A stretch of DNA of 64,000 nucleotides, from the NCBI GenBank assembly GCA_008638375.1, contig VIRR01000474.1, forward strand, positions 1-64,000. Reading direction: 5' to 3'. The notes beneath the pieces were generated by a model, which was not told the DNA's origin, searched no databases, and saw nothing but the letters and a program-made list of their open reading frames with translations. Both the position numbers and the translations under genes were made by a program. The DNA comes from Nyssa sinensis. Taxonomy: Eukaryota > Streptophyta > Magnoliopsida > Cornales > Nyssaceae. Positions 35,291 to 46,876 of this stretch are shown one piece after another; position 1 is the first letter of the stretch, and each line of letters begins with the position of its first letter.

Positions 35291-36520
35291 TTGTTGAGTC
35301 TGTTTTTCCTTTCTCTTTTCTTCACGACCAATTACCTCGTCCTCAACCACAAATTGTTTCCACCTGGATCCCGCCACTTATACATCTTCCCTCCTCCAAC
35401 ACTCAGCCTCAGTCACTCTCCACTCTATCTAGCGAATGGTCTTTTTCTATGCCCTCAAGCGATGTTCCGACACCACCTGCTCCACATGCACCCTCGAACA
35501 CTCCGATACCTCCACACCCTTCTTTCCTCACCTTAACACATACTTTCCCTCAATCATCTACTACCACTATAAACTCTAACGAACCATACCTCCAACCATC
35601 TATTCCCATCACAGCAATTCACAACACTCATCCTATGACTACTCCAGCCAAAAATGCTATTCACAAACCTATCCACAAACTCAATCTCACTACCCACCTT
35701 TCTCAACCCGTTGAGTTTGAACCCGCAACTACGACCCAAGCCCTCAAAGATCCCAATTGGCGTCAAGCCATGTCTGAAGAATATGATGCTCTTGTTCAAA
35801 ACGGGATATGGGAGTTAGTCCCATCTGTCTCCCCCCGGAATATTGTTGGATGCAAATGGATTTTCTGCACTAAAGGCCACTGTAATGGTTCTATTGACAA
35901 GTACAAGGCTCGGTTGGTTGCTAAAGGATTTCACCAGCGACCTGGTGTTGACTACAATGATACATTCAGTCCAGTCATTAAGTCTACCACAGTCCGGCTT
36001 GTCCTCAGCATTGTTATCAATCGTGGCTGGTCTCTCCGCCAACTTGACGTAAATAATGCCTTTTTACAAGGGCATCGCCCAGAAGATGTTTATATGGCTC
36101 AACCACAAGGGTTTGTTGATCCATACTATCCTACTCACGTTTTTAAACTTCACAAAGCTATATATGGTCTTAAGCAAGCTCTCCGTGCCTGGTATAATGA
36201 GCTTCGCCAGTTTCTTGTTACATCTGGATTTTGAAACTCCCATGCCGATACATTTCTCTTTGTCCTCACCACTGGTAGCTATTGTGTATATCTACTTGTT
36301 TATGTTAATGACATTATAATTACAGGCGATGATAATGCTATGGTCAACCGAGTTGTTAGCTCTCTTGCTCAACGATTCTTCATTAAGGATCTTGTCCCTT
36401 TTGCTTATTTCTTTGGTGTGGAAGTAATTCTGCATGAACATAGGCTCCTTCTTTCTCAACGCCGGTACATCCTGGATCTTCTTGCTCGTACCTCTATATG
36501 GATAGCAAATCAGTAATCAC
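35266..36520 (+). pseudogene. Copia C reverse transcriptase
   Basis: The frame 35266-36234 includes a variable linker, then WRQAMSEEYDALVQNGIWELV, the LDVNNAFLQG region and [16 protein letters not shown]. After a stop at 36232 the catalytic loop reads YVNDIIITG, so the first aspartate of YVDD is replaced. The rest continues to the LLLSQRRYI motif. Confidence 0.9.
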
Positions 36521-37196
36521 CCATCTTCCCACCAGTCCAACACTTACGCTACACTCTGCCTCCGCCCTTACAGACCCAACTGAATACAGAGCCATTGTGG
36601 GTAGCCTACAGTACTTGTCTCTTACCAGGCCAGAAATTGCTTTTGCGGTCAACAAATTATCTCAGTCTATGCATCGTCCAACCACCGACCATTGGACTAC
36701 TGTGAAGCGTCTCTTGCGTTATCTCTATGGTACTTTCGATTATAGCATTTGTCTTTATCGTGACTCACCGCTGTCCTTCCATGCTTTCTTTGATGCTGAT
36801 TGGGCAGGCAACAAGAAGGATTTTTCGTCTACCAGTGCCTATATTGTTTATCTTGGTCGCAATCCTATTTCTTGGAGTTCTAAGAAGCAACGTACGATTG
36901 CTCGCTCTTCTACTGAAGCTGAATATAGGTTTGTCGTTACCACTGCTACTGAATTAACTTGGGTGTGTTCTCTCCTTACTGAACTCCATATTCAGCTACC
37001 TCGGTCACCCGTGACCTACTGTGACAATGTTGGAGCTACACAATTATGTTCTAATCCCGTATTTCATTCTCGCATAAAGCTTGTTGCCATTGATTTTCAC
37101 TTCATTCGAGATCAAGTTCAAATTGGGGCTCTACGTGTTACTCATGTCTCATCAACAGATCAACTAGTAGATGCCCTCACCAAACCACTACTGTGA
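36498..37196 (+). pseudogene. Copia C RNase H
   Basis: An open 232-codon frame with FDADWAGNKKDF, STSAYIVYLG, the SKKQRTIARSSTEAEYR block and a terminal QLVDALTKPL, the standard Copia C-terminus. It is the best-preserved part of this element. It ends shortly before the 3' LTR. Confidence 0.9.
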
Positions 37197-37261
37197 GCTC
37201 GCTTTCTTTCTCTTAGGGACAAGATTGGACTCTCTTCCCGGAGTTCCATCTTGAGGGGGCA

Positions 37262-37491
37262 TGTTAGAGATAATCCTCAAAATATTTGATTTAATTGTAG
37301 ATAATATTTGATTTACTTATAGATATTTCTTTTGTGATTTGATTTGATTTTCGATTCCCTTATTTGAGGATATTGTTTTGATCTACTTTCATTATAGGTA
37401 ATTGAGTGTCATGTACAATGTATATTTATACCCATAATGTTCAATAGAAAGGTATGCCATATTCTCTCATATCTTCAAGCGTATTGTAATA
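37262..37491 (+). repeat. 3' LTR of Copia C
   Basis: TGTTAGAGATAATCC start and GTATTGTAATA end, directly followed by the CTTTG duplication. It contains an extra TTTTGATCTACTTTCATTAT-like stretch relative to the 5' LTR. Confidence 0.93.
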
Positions 37492-37552
37492 CTTTGTACA
37501 ATGTCTATAAGAAAAATAATTAAACTAATCTATAGCTTCAGACTCTTGGTCA

Positions 37553-37960
37553 ACAATTAACCAGAGTTGAAGATACAATAGCCCAAATAGGAGAATCCCT
37601 CCAATCAGTGACTAACAAGTTCCAGAAAGTCACCATGAAACCTAAAGAAATAATTCAGGAGACCAATATTAAGTCTCCTCTTCCAATAACTGGATTCAAA
37701 TTATCCAATACAAATAATGAAGAATTTATTAATGAGTTATTAAAAAGGTTAAAAGATTTAAAATCTTAGTAGCTTAAAAGGAGACACAAATAATATGTCA
37801 GACACAAATAATGTGTCTGCTTTCTCGTTAGAAGAAATTGACAATGAATCAGATTCTTTTATTTCTCCGGTCGAAATAATTGAAACCCAAGCCTCTTTAC
37901 AGGCCATTCAATCTTTTCATCTCCATCTGATAACCTCAATAAAATAGGTTATACAAAAAA
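37553..37960 (+). pseudogene. Viral linker and coat-protein N-terminal region
   Basis: After the Copia the viral frame reads a glutamine-rich LGQQLTRVEDTIAQIGESLQ stretch, probably coiled coil, to stops at about 37769. A second frame (about 37797-37930) is acidic and serine-rich (FSLEEIDNESDSFISP), as is usual before caulimovirid coat-protein cores. Both are broken. Confidence 0.65.
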
Positions 37961-37964
37961 ATCC

Positions 37965-39003
37965 ATGAACACAGCTGATATTAATAGTCTCCATTATTAT
38001 CCTAGGCCTACACCTCAGGATATCCTTTATGAAGAAGATTTTCTTCACTCCCAGAAATCCTATCATGGGAAAACCATTTATGAATGGAACATAGATGGTA
38101 GATTTGAATATCAAATTTTTGAAGTAATCCATCAGATCATTATATATAGCACAGTGTGTAAGCAAAATGGTAATAATGACCAAAATATTGCTAAATTTAT
38201 TACAACTGGTTTTACTGGCATCCTTAAAGGATGGTGGGATAATATTCTTACTGAAATCCAAAGGCAAAAAATAATCTTTGCCAAGAAAATTGTTAAAGAT
38301 GAACAAACACAGTAACCTAAACAACAAGATGATGTTGTGTATACTTTTGTGCAAACCATGGTCTTACATTTCATTGGTCTATGGGATGGCCAAAGAGAGC
38401 GGAGTAGGGAACTTCTTCAAAATCTTCGATGTCCATCGTTAACTCATTTTTTATGGTACAAAGATATTTTTCTGGCAAAAGTAGTCCAGAGATTTGATGC
38501 TAATAGTGAGCATTGGAATTCTAAGTTCATTGATGGACTTCCAAAATTATTTACGGAAAAAGTGCGCAAAACGTTAAGGGGTGCCAATGGTAGTATATCT
38601 CTATTCCTTACGGTAATTATACCTATGGACAATTAATTAGTTTCATTGTCCAAGAAGGATTAGCTTATTGCAATGATTTAAAAATGCAATATGCTAATAA
38701 AAGAATAACAAGCAAAAAGGAAATAGGAGAATTTTGTGATCAATTTGCATATTACATAGATATAAAATTCCCTAAGTCTAATAGACATGCAAAATCTAAG
38801 AGAAAATCCCAAAAAAATTATAGAAAAAATAAAACCTCCAAATCAAAGGAAGAATCAACTTCCACTCCTAAATCTTCAAAAAAAAAGGAAAATAAAAACA
38901 TCTAAAAAAGAAAATAGATGTTATAAATGTGGCAGAATTGGCTACTATGCTAACAAATGCAAAACTAAGGAGAAAATAAAAAAAAAAAAAACTGCAAATT
39001 GAT
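37965..39003 (+). pseudogene. Viral coat protein, broken
   Basis: The frame at 37965-38312 contains GFTGILKGWWDNIL, the conserved core motif of caulimovirid coat proteins. Further frames at 38337-38633 and 38684-39001 follow, with a basic lysine-rich tail and a CCHC-type zinc knuckle CYKCGRIGYYANKC, in which the usual histidine is tyrosine. The coat protein would form the capsid and bind the RNA. At least three frame breaks are present. Confidence 0.85.
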
Positions 39004-39201
39004 GATCAATTATGTAAAATATTTTTAAAATCAAAATATTCAGACACTGAATCCACAAGTGATTTTGATGATTCTTTTGAGTCAACTCAATTTGAATTAG
39101 ATGTAATAAAAACATCTAAGTCTGACCAAGAACAGTCTAATTCATATTCCAGTTCTACATTACAATCCCATAATAATAATTTTTGGAAAGCAATTGTCGA
39201 A

Positions 39202-39591
39202 ATGAATGGCTTAAATATTAATGTTTTAACAAGTCATCAACAATCTTTATTGGATTTATCGGATCATATCCAAGATCTTGAAATAAAGAAAAAACTAATT
39301 GAAGCATGTATTTCTTCCACCTCTGCTTCATCTTCTGAAGAGATTTCATATCCTCAAAATCCTTTAGAAGAACACAATTTAAGAAAAGTATTTAATAGAT
39401 TAGAGAATCCTACTAATAGTAGAACTACTCCTATTACAGACTTAAGAATGGAAGTAAATACTCTAAAAAATGAGATTATTCTTTTAAAGCATGCTCATAA
39501 GCAACTCAATTATGAAGTAATACAACTTCAACGTAACTTCCAGGCTTTTGAATCCCCTAAACCAGAACAACCTATTCAAGAAATCCCTTAG
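39202..39591 (+). pseudogene. Viral region between coat protein and protease, coiled-coil-like
   Basis: An open frame of 129 codons rich in leucine, glutamate and asparagine with heptad-like spacing (IQDLEIKKKLIEACI and LRMEVNTLKNEIILLKHAH). No catalytic motif. Position suggests the polyprotein linker, which in related viruses can be an assembly or virion-associated segment. Confidence 0.6.
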
Positions 39592-40176
39592 AATCTTGAA
39601 TATTTGAATAATCTTAATCAAATTACATATCAAAAATGGTATCTAACAATCACCTTGGTCATAAACCAAGAATATACTATATAAAATGCCATTACACTAA
39701 TTGATAGTGGTGTTGATATGAATTGTATTACAGAAGGATTGGTTCCAACCCAATACTTCCAAAAAATAACTCAATCACTCACTAGTGCAAATGGATCTAA
39801 AATGATTATTAAATACAAATGCAATAATATTTACATTTGTAACGAAGGAATATGCCTTCCATCAAGTTTTCTTTTAATCAGAAATCTATCCCAACAAATT
39901 ATGTTGGGAACTCCATTTCTAACGACAATAATGCCAATCCAAAAAATTGATTCTACTGGCATATATGCCCATATAGATGGGCATCCAAATATATTTCAGT
40001 TTGTAATCAAACCACAAACAAAAACAATACATGATATTGAAAATAATATTAATCTTAAAATATCACAAATTAATTTTCTTCAAAAAGAAATTAAATTACT
40101 TTCCTTAGAAAAATCAATTACAATCTTTTCAAATCAAGGAAAAGATTCAACAAATTTACACTCACTTTGTTACTAA
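39592..40176 (+). pseudogene. Viral aspartic protease region
   Basis: The motif LIDSGVDMNCI (about 39700-39733) matches the caulimovirid retropepsin active site, normally D-[ST]-G-A. Here the alanine is valine. IMLGTPFLTTI follows at the expected distance, the second conserved element. A stop lies before the motif. Confidence 0.82.
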
Positions 40177-40329
40177 AATTTGCAATGACATTACTAATGC
40201 TTTTTGGGAAAGGAAACAACATATTGTTTGTTTACCCTATGAAGCTACATTTCAGGAAAAATATATTCCTACCAAAACAAGACCTAGTCAAATGAAAAAA
40301 AACTATTTAGAATTATGTAAGAAATAAAT

Positions 40330-40917
40330 CCAAGAATTATTGGATAAAAAATTAATTAGAAAAAGCTCATTTCCATGGAGCTGCACAGCCTTCTATGTTA
40401 ACAAGAATGCTAAGAAAGAACGTGATAAACCAAGACTGGTAATAAACTATAAGTCACTTAATGATTGCTTAAAATGGATTAGATATCCAATCCCTAATAA
40501 GAAAGATTTACTAGATAGATTACATTCAGCCACAATATTATCTAAATTTGATCTCAAATTTGGATACTGGAAAATCCAGCTCACTGAAGCAAACAAATAC
40601 AAAACTACTTTCACAGTATCATTTGGCCATTATGAATGGAAGCAATGCCATTTGGTCTGAAGAATAATCATTCAGAATTTCAAACTATCATCAATGAAAT
40701 ATTCATTCCTTATTCCAATTTCTCTATTGTTTACATAGATGATATACTTATCTTTTTCTCATCAATAGAACAACATTTTAAACATCTTAATATCTTTAAA
40801 GATGTCATCCGAAAAAATGGCCTAGTAATATCTGCACCTAAAATGAAATTATTCCAAACAAATGTTAGGTTTTTAGGGCATATAATTAACCATGGGAAAA
40901 TAATCCCTATTGATTGA
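40330..40917 (+). pseudogene. Viral reverse transcriptase
   Basis: Two frames carry KPRLVINYKSLNDCL, the LSKFDLKFGYWKIQL motif, PFGLKNNHSEFQ and the intact YIDDILIF catalytic motif (about 40732), then FLGHIINHGKI. These wordings are caulimovirid and not Copia or Gypsy. The frames overlap by a shift at about 40640, and an in-frame stop follows at 40915. Confidence 0.92.
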
Positions 40918-41572
40918 AGTATTGAGTTTGCTTCTAAATTTTTCGATGAAATTAGGGATAAAACCCAATTACAATGCTTTCTAGGAAGTCTGAATTATAT
41001 TGCAGACTATTATCCTAAGTTAGCCCAAGATGCGCCTATTCTATATTCCAGGGTTAGAAAAAACCCTAGTCCATGGACTGCAGCTCACACCGCAACTGTT
41101 AGGTGTATCAAATTAAAGTCTAAACAGCTACCGTGTTTGGCTCTTGCCAATCCACAATGGTCTAAAATTTTTGAGACAAATGCCTCTAATATTGGTTATG
41201 GTGGCATTCTTAAACAAACCAATCCTACTACAGGAAATGATGAACTAGTAAGATACACATCGGGCATATGAAAAAATGCTCAAAACAGCTATTCCACTAT
41301 TAAGAAAGAAATTCTTTCTATTGTTAAATGTATTCTTAAATTTCAAGATGATTTACTCAATCAATAATTTTTATTAAGGATTAACTGTAGTGTTGCCAAA
41401 CACGTCCTTAAAAAAGATGTTAAAAATTCATCCTCCCGCCAAATTTTTGCAAGCTGATAAACGAACTTATTTGCTTTTGATTTTACTATTGAATATATTT
41501 GAGGAGACGATAGTTCTTTCCCTGACTTCTTAACCCGTGAATTTTTGCAGGGCTATGAGCTGACCATCTAAT
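40918..41572 (+). pseudogene. Viral RNase H
   Basis: Following the RT, the translation reads LQCFLGSLNYIADYYP, then ETNASNIGYGGILKQ (catalytic region, where DASxxGxGG is usual, so the first aspartate reads asparagine) and YSTIKKEILSIVKC. It ends with SSFPDFLTREFLQG, a wording shared by petuvirus-like elements. Stops interrupt it at about 41268, 41365 and 41455. Confidence 0.85.
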
Positions 41573-42243
41573 AGAGGTTAAGGACGAGGTAAAACAATAC
41601 CTGGCAGAGGTATAATCTCTAACCCAGCCAAATGGCCATCTGTCCAGAATCTATAGGACCTAATTAAAGGTTCATTTTCATCCTTATCAGGATCTTCAAC
41701 CTCTAATAAAGATGCCCAAAAGTCTAATAAAGATGCTCTTCAATCTAAGGGTCCCCATTTTATCCAAAAATAGGTAATAGAACCTGTCTTTACCCTTGAA
41801 AATGATGACCACCAATGGAAACGGGATCCTTGGTATTTAAAAAGATAGGTATCTTGATAAACAAGGATATCCTGCAACTGATAGCAAATATCGCTATCTC
41901 CAAGAAGCCATTCTTAAAGAAACCGGCTTGGTAGAAAGAAACCACTATCATTTGGAAAATAATAAGAAATCAAAAAATTCAATTGCTTATAGCAAGTGCC
42001 ATATTGTGCGAATCTTAAGACCCAATGAATGGGGATTGGATCCCAATAGATCAAGGTAATTAACATTGAAAGGAATGTCCCACAATTTTAATTAATACTT
42101 TTTATTATCAAAAACCCAAAAGAAAACATACTTGAGTTTTTCACCTTAATAAAAGGATTTTGGAGCAAATATAGCCTAACTGGATCTATCAATAGTGGGA
42201 TAAATTTGGCCCTAATCTAGAAATACTCCCAGAACTATTAAAA
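41573..42243 (+). pseudogene. Viral region after RNase H, heavily broken
   Basis: Dense stops in every frame. Serine/asparagine-rich fragments such as PAKWPSVQN and KGSFSSLSGSSTS appear to continue a polypeptide that is intact only further on. I do not recognise a domain. Confidence 0.5.
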
Positions 42244-42839
42244 GTGAAATACTTACCCTGGCTACAATTTCATCCTAAATCAAAGGACATCCAGCAATAT
42301 GCTGGACAAGCAACTTTTAATTATTTTGCAAAATTTAGCATCCCATGGATCTGGCGATGGGATATTATTTGTATTGAAAGCAGTTTGAAAGTTCTTATTT
42401 TAACAAGGACTTTTCATTTCCAATGGTGGCAGGCTTATCCCCTTGAGAATAAAGCCCAGGAAATCCAATTGCAAATTGAGGAATATGCAGCTACCACTGA
42501 AAAGCTAGCAATAAAGCCAGCCAATACTCCTCTCAATCTATTTGATGCCTTAAAGGCCATGATCCGACAAGAGAATCCTCAACTAGGAGAAAAAAAAAAC
42601 TTATGCTTAAATGCATGAAGGCCATGAAGGAACAATTCTTCTCCATATTTCTTTCAACAAACATTACTGATGACGTGTCTATGACCTCAGACCATAGTCT
42701 AGAGAACCAATTCACTTACCTAGCTGGAAAATCACAAGATCCATTAGATGATCCCTCTACTTTCAAAGATATTTGGGATGCCATGATTCATCTGGCATCT
42801 AATCACGCTAAATCCTCCAAAGAAAAAGAAATAAAATAA
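42244..42839 (+). pseudogene. Viral 3' coding region of unknown function
   Basis: Two overlapping frames (42244-42618 and 42603-42839) with a frame step in between. The first is rich in tryptophan (WLQFHPKSKDI, IPWIWRWDII). The end is charged. It lies between RNase H and the promoter, where related viruses carry either a second ORF or an extension of the polyprotein. Function not assigned. Confidence 0.55.
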
Positions 42840-43033
42840 GACAAACAAATTTTCCAACAAATCTGACAACCCATGTGGACTGAACGACTGCAATAACTGC
42901 TAGCACACGATTCCACTATGTCATCTTTAACCTTATAATGGTTCATCATGCAAGTGCTTATGTCATAGCGTATAATAGATGTACACTGGTTATTTCCAGT
43001 CAACCGGTAGTCTATAATAGGACAGACATTTGC

Positions 43034-43110
43034 CTATAAAAGGGCAAACCTCACCTTTGTCAAGACAAATCGAATTCCCCTCTCTCTCTCTCTCTCTCTC
43101 TTTACCTATC
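43034..43110 (+). promoter_or_regulatory. Viral TATA box and CT-rich leader start
   Basis: CTATAAAAGGGC (43034-43045) is a strong TATA box. It is followed at about 30 bases by GTCAAGACAAATCG, then a CT-rich tract (43078-43100). This is the arrangement of caulimovirid full-length-transcript promoters. The TGACG motif at about 42671 could be an as-1-like enhancer half-site. That is inference. Confidence 0.65.
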
Positions 43111-43129
43111 TCATTTCTTATCTCTTCTT

Positions 43130-43162
<33 letters not shown>
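43081..43162. repeat. (CT)n, (AC)n and (TA)n tracts in the viral leader
   Basis: CT run 43079-43101, CA run about 43130-43147, TA run about 43147-43164. They sit just downstream of the viral TATA box. Confidence 0.9.
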
Positions 43163-43164
<2 letters not shown>

Positions 43165-43260
43165 TTATCTTTTATCAAGGTATAATAAGTTTTTATCTTT
43201 ATCGTGTTCTAATCTTTCTTTAGTGCTGACTTCATTATTTTTATTTTTATTCCCGCAATT

Positions 43261-43272
43261 TGGTATTAGAGC
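43261..43272 (+). promoter_or_regulatory. Viral primer-binding site
   Basis: TGGTATTAGAGC differs by one base from the TGGTATCAGAGC site for initiator methionine tRNA. It is where minus-strand synthesis starts in this family and is the conventional zero point of the genome. Confidence 0.8.
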
Positions 43273-43860
43273 CATAATGTTGGCTTAAATTAGTGTGAAT
43301 GTAATTATATGTAGACTATGTGTTTTTTATTATAATATAACCTATATAATGTCATTATAATCTTCAAATCTTATGTTAGAAACGTATGCTCTGTGGTTGC
43401 TACATAGTGGATCCTCCACATCAAAAACTTCTAACCATGATCATCTAGTTATACTCCTTTAATGGGACGTCCAGAAGTCACGTATAGTTTGAATCCATTA
43501 GCCCGGGATATGAGGCAATGTATGGGTTTTTTGTAACCATGTAAATCATTGATAGACGTGTTAAAGGCTTATATCTAAATCGTTATGTAAAGAGATACTA
43601 AAATAACTTTATAAAAATTATAATATCTTATATACTATATTTATAATAAGATCACATACTACACATATATTTACATTCCACTCTATCTATCTGATGCTTA
43701 GGCACTTCCTTAAAAAGGAAGATTGTATTAAGAATGGCGAACTAATAGAGTTCAACAATGTCCAAGAATAATTAAATCGCTGGACAATGCCTCAAGTTAA
43801 ACCCGAGACCATATACCGCATATGTATGTTCAATTTTTCTAGTAGTGTGGCATTAAAACC

Positions 43861-44697
43861 ATGGAACAGACAATTAGTTTGGATATTCATGAAGAATGTC
43901 TTAATTTATTAGATCCTCGGGATCTAATTAGACAGATGGACAAATATAAGTTCATACATTTAGGGTTAGTACAAATTGCCTTCAAACCCTTAACCTTATT
44001 AGGTATGAATGCTTGTTTACAAGCAACCTTGCGAGATGCAAGATACTTAGATTGGAAACCTTCTCTAATGAGAGCCATAGAAACTAGTCTATGTCAGGGA
44101 CCAATCTACTTTAATGTTTATCCTAATTTAACCCTATCTTTGACAAATAAGAAAATAGGTGAAGCTATTAATTTAAGACTTCAGACCAAAGGATATAATT
44201 TCTTTCTTAGATCTAAAATAATAGCAGTCATCTATAGAATTTAATGTACAAAATGTTGGTACACTAGAAAAAATAGTCTTAATCGAGACAAATTTATTCA
44301 CATCCAATATAGTTCAACCTAGGATGATAGATTGGGAAGAAACTACCTTTCCAGAATCATGGACAATTCCTAATGTTGTCCCTCCTCAGCCAGTTGTCCA
44401 TAACAATCTTGACCAAATCATGCAAACTTCAAATGGTGATGTTGCAATTAGCTTTCAAAGACAACCTAGGAAATTATTACCTAGAACTTCGTCTTTAAGC
44501 AGTTATACTCCAAGAATGTATATCCCTTCATCCTCTAGACATTCTTTTATCTCTTCTAAACGTTCTGTTTCATCTTACAAATTCCCTGAAACAGATAAAT
44601 TCTTTAAAGAAAATGATCAGGACCAAGAATCTATTCCTCTTGAGTCAATCCACTTAGAAGGAATAACAATTTCCCCAAATCAAATTCCTCATGAAAT
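43861..44697 (+). pseudogene. Viral movement protein, N-terminal and central part
   Basis: The frame 43861-44241 has the 30K-superfamily core typical of caulimovirids: HLGLVQIAFKPLTLLGMNAC followed by LCQGPIYFNVYPNLTLSL. Such proteins open plasmodesmata for cell-to-cell spread. A stop at 44242 is followed by a frameshift, and the downstream frame 44324-44697 holds the variable C-terminal region, which also occurs at 31832-31985. After 44697 the sequence is RWA-flank DNA, so the last open codons of that frame are host-derived. Confidence 0.88.
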
Positions 44698-45112
44698 TGT
44701 AACCTCTACGATGTCTTTTATTTGATTATTTATCTAATTGTTATTTCTTTTAAAAACTTTTCTCTCTAGATGATATTTCTCAACTTTTCTTGACCTTTTG
44801 TTTTCCTTTTCTTCTTCTTTTTAAAAATAAAATAAAATTACAGATTCATGTCCTTTTACCTGTTTGACCAATTAATTGTCTATTTTCCCTTGTAGATTAA
44901 TAACTCATGCCAAGAGTATCGCCATATCAAATTTAAAATTTCTTAACTTACTCTAGATTTTCATTTCTGCACATACTTTCTGTAGCACAAAAGATGAGTA
45001 GAAGAAATTTTTCTTTCCTTTATCTGACTAGTTTTTAGAACCAAGGTATATGTTATACATTTGAAACTCTAACTTGACACAAGCCTGATCACTTCCAGAT
45101 GTGTGTGTGCAG

Positions 45113-45458
45113 ATCAAGCATACCCAATGGACAGCCTAAGTGGCTTCTTTCTCTCATCCCAGAATATCTTTTGCTCAATTTTATACTCACAACCGCCATT
45201 TATGTTTTGGTGAGCAAATGTGTTCTTCTAATTTAAAAAACTGAAGGTACTAACTAGTACTAATTTTTTGCATTATGTTGTTATTTTGGCTTTCCTTTGC
45301 AGATATCCCATCGGCTCTTTGAACTAACCAACTCACTTAGGTCAGTTTTTATACCCACAAGAGATAATCGACAGCCACTGTATAATTTTCTAGTTGGGGC
45401 TGCAATTTCTGTGTGTTTGTATTTCATCGCATTCATTCTTCTTCGGATCCCTCATTAA
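45113..45458 (+). pseudogene. RWA: RWA fragment 2: last two exons only
   Basis: Exons 45113-45209 and 45303-45458 correspond to the last two exons of the RWA pseudogene at 28212-31756, in inverted orientation. Acceptors (GTGTGCAG, TTTGCAG) and the GTGAGC donor are kept and both exons are open to a TAA at 45456. Upstream exons are absent because the viral junction lies in an upstream intron. About 250 bp beyond the stop, an acceptor-like TTCTTACAG precedes a short lysine/alanine frame conserved in both arms, perhaps a 3'-UTR exon. It cannot make a full protein. Confidence 0.88.
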
Positions 45459-46876
45459 CCAGTAAGCCATTCATGCTACTTCTGGATTGATTGTGCTCAT
45501 GCGTGTTCGCATGCACAAGGTTCATGGACCCCATTTATCCATTTATAAGATCAGGGAATGTGCCCTAAGCAAGTAGTGTCTCATATTTTTATCGTATTGT
45601 CCAGATTTTTGAATTTTTAATGATGGATCACTGGTGGTCTATGGACCCATGACGCATGGGACATCCTCATGCTTCAAGGTTTTTTTTTTCCCACTCATTT
45701 TAGTATATGTTCTTGACCTTTACTTCACACAACGTATTCTTACAGGGCTGCTGACAAATCAAAGGCCCTAAAGGCTTTTAGGAAGTGATTTTCCTGTTGG
45801 ACATACAAAAAGAATATAGATGGGGTTAAAATAATAGGAACGGGAAGGTCTTGTTTGCAGATTTAGCTTCTAAAGCTGGTGTTTCCAACAAAACTCCCTC
45901 CCCATTGCTGTAAAAAGATATTCGATTTGCCTCCAGTAGTTTGATAGAGGGCAGTTGGTTATTGGAAAGGGATTTTTTTTGTAGCACTGTGTATTGCCAC
46001 ATTATTTTCTATCTTATTCTGTTTTATTTTATTTTCTTTACTGTAATCTCCTTTTGTTGTTAATCAATGATGAGAAAATGTAAGCATACACAAAGTTGAT
46101 TTGTTGTCTTCGTTAATCAATGGTTAATTTCTGTTGAATTTTTTTTCTTCTTTTTGTTGAGAATTTGTTGCGTTAGACATTTGTAAGAGATGCATAAAAC
46201 TCTTCTTGGTAGGTTGCATAGACTTGTATTACTGAATAGAGGCCCTTTTCGTGAAAAATTGTAGCAAAAACAAATGGAGGATGGATATACAGGTGCTTTT
46301 TCCACTTCCTACTAATATTTCAATTCTTGAAACTGCAATCTGGAATTGGGTTGTGATGGGAGTCCCTTAGGGTAAGTGACATGCCACTTTGAATTTACCA
46401 TGACCAAAGCGCGATGTTTCTTTTCCAATAAATGTGCTTATTACTATTGTGGTGAACTGTATTTTTGGTTGCCAGAGTACTAACTTTCAAACTTAAATCA
46501 ACTTTTGTAGTCAGGGACTCTTTCTACAATGGACCTCTGCACTTCACTGAACATATAGCCTATTATTTGTATCCTTGTGGCAAGGAGGGCTACGGATTCT
46601 CTCCCATACACTGGATTTCCAATCTGTTGTTTTTCTCTCATATGGACAGTTATTTATATTATTTTTTACATGTGAAGGTCGATGTCAGGTGAGAGAAAAA
46701 TTTAGACCGGATCCATTGTGCACCGGAGATAATCTCAATCCGTTGAGGAGTATATCTTTACAACTTTGATGTTATAAATTTCAAATATAATGTGATGATC
46801 TCTTAGTCCTATGTTTTGTGTTATCAATTCATCTTATAATTACTTCAACTATTTAGGTTCAGTTAAAGAAATTATC

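Larger units (their letters stand above)
32454..37491 (+). mobile_element. Copia LTR retrotransposon C, nested in the viral insert
   Basis: LTRs at 32454-32662 and 37262-37491 are flanked by the 5-bp duplication CTTTG (32449-32453 and 37492-37496). TGGTATCAGAGC follows the 5' LTR directly, and a TTGAGGGGGCA purine tract precedes the 3' LTR. Gag, protease, integrase, RT and RNase H lie in Copia order over 5.0 kb. The frames carry only a moderate number of breaks, fewer than Copia A. The 3' LTR has a 21-base stretch that the 5' LTR lacks. Confidence 0.95.
31832..44697 (+). mobile_element. Endogenous pararetrovirus (petuvirus-like Caulimoviridae), one permuted unit
   Basis: Viral order is movement protein C-part, coat protein, protease, reverse transcriptase, RNase H, a further region, promoter, primer-binding site and movement protein N-part. 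The circle is opened inside the movement-protein region, and about 150 bp at 31832-31985 repeat 44403-44560. Without the Copia insert (32454-37491) and its target copy the viral DNA is about 7.8 kb, or about 7.5-7.6 kb after removing the overlap, which fits a caulimovirid genome. All long frames are broken by stops and frameshifts. Left and right ends join two different places in the RWA locus. The petuvirus-like placement is inference from the order and the RT/RNase H wording. Confidence 0.88.

Noticed and set aside
35065..36052. Minus-strand frames and alternate-frame ORFs over Copia C integrase/RT
   Set aside because: Shadows of the polyprotein on the plus strand.
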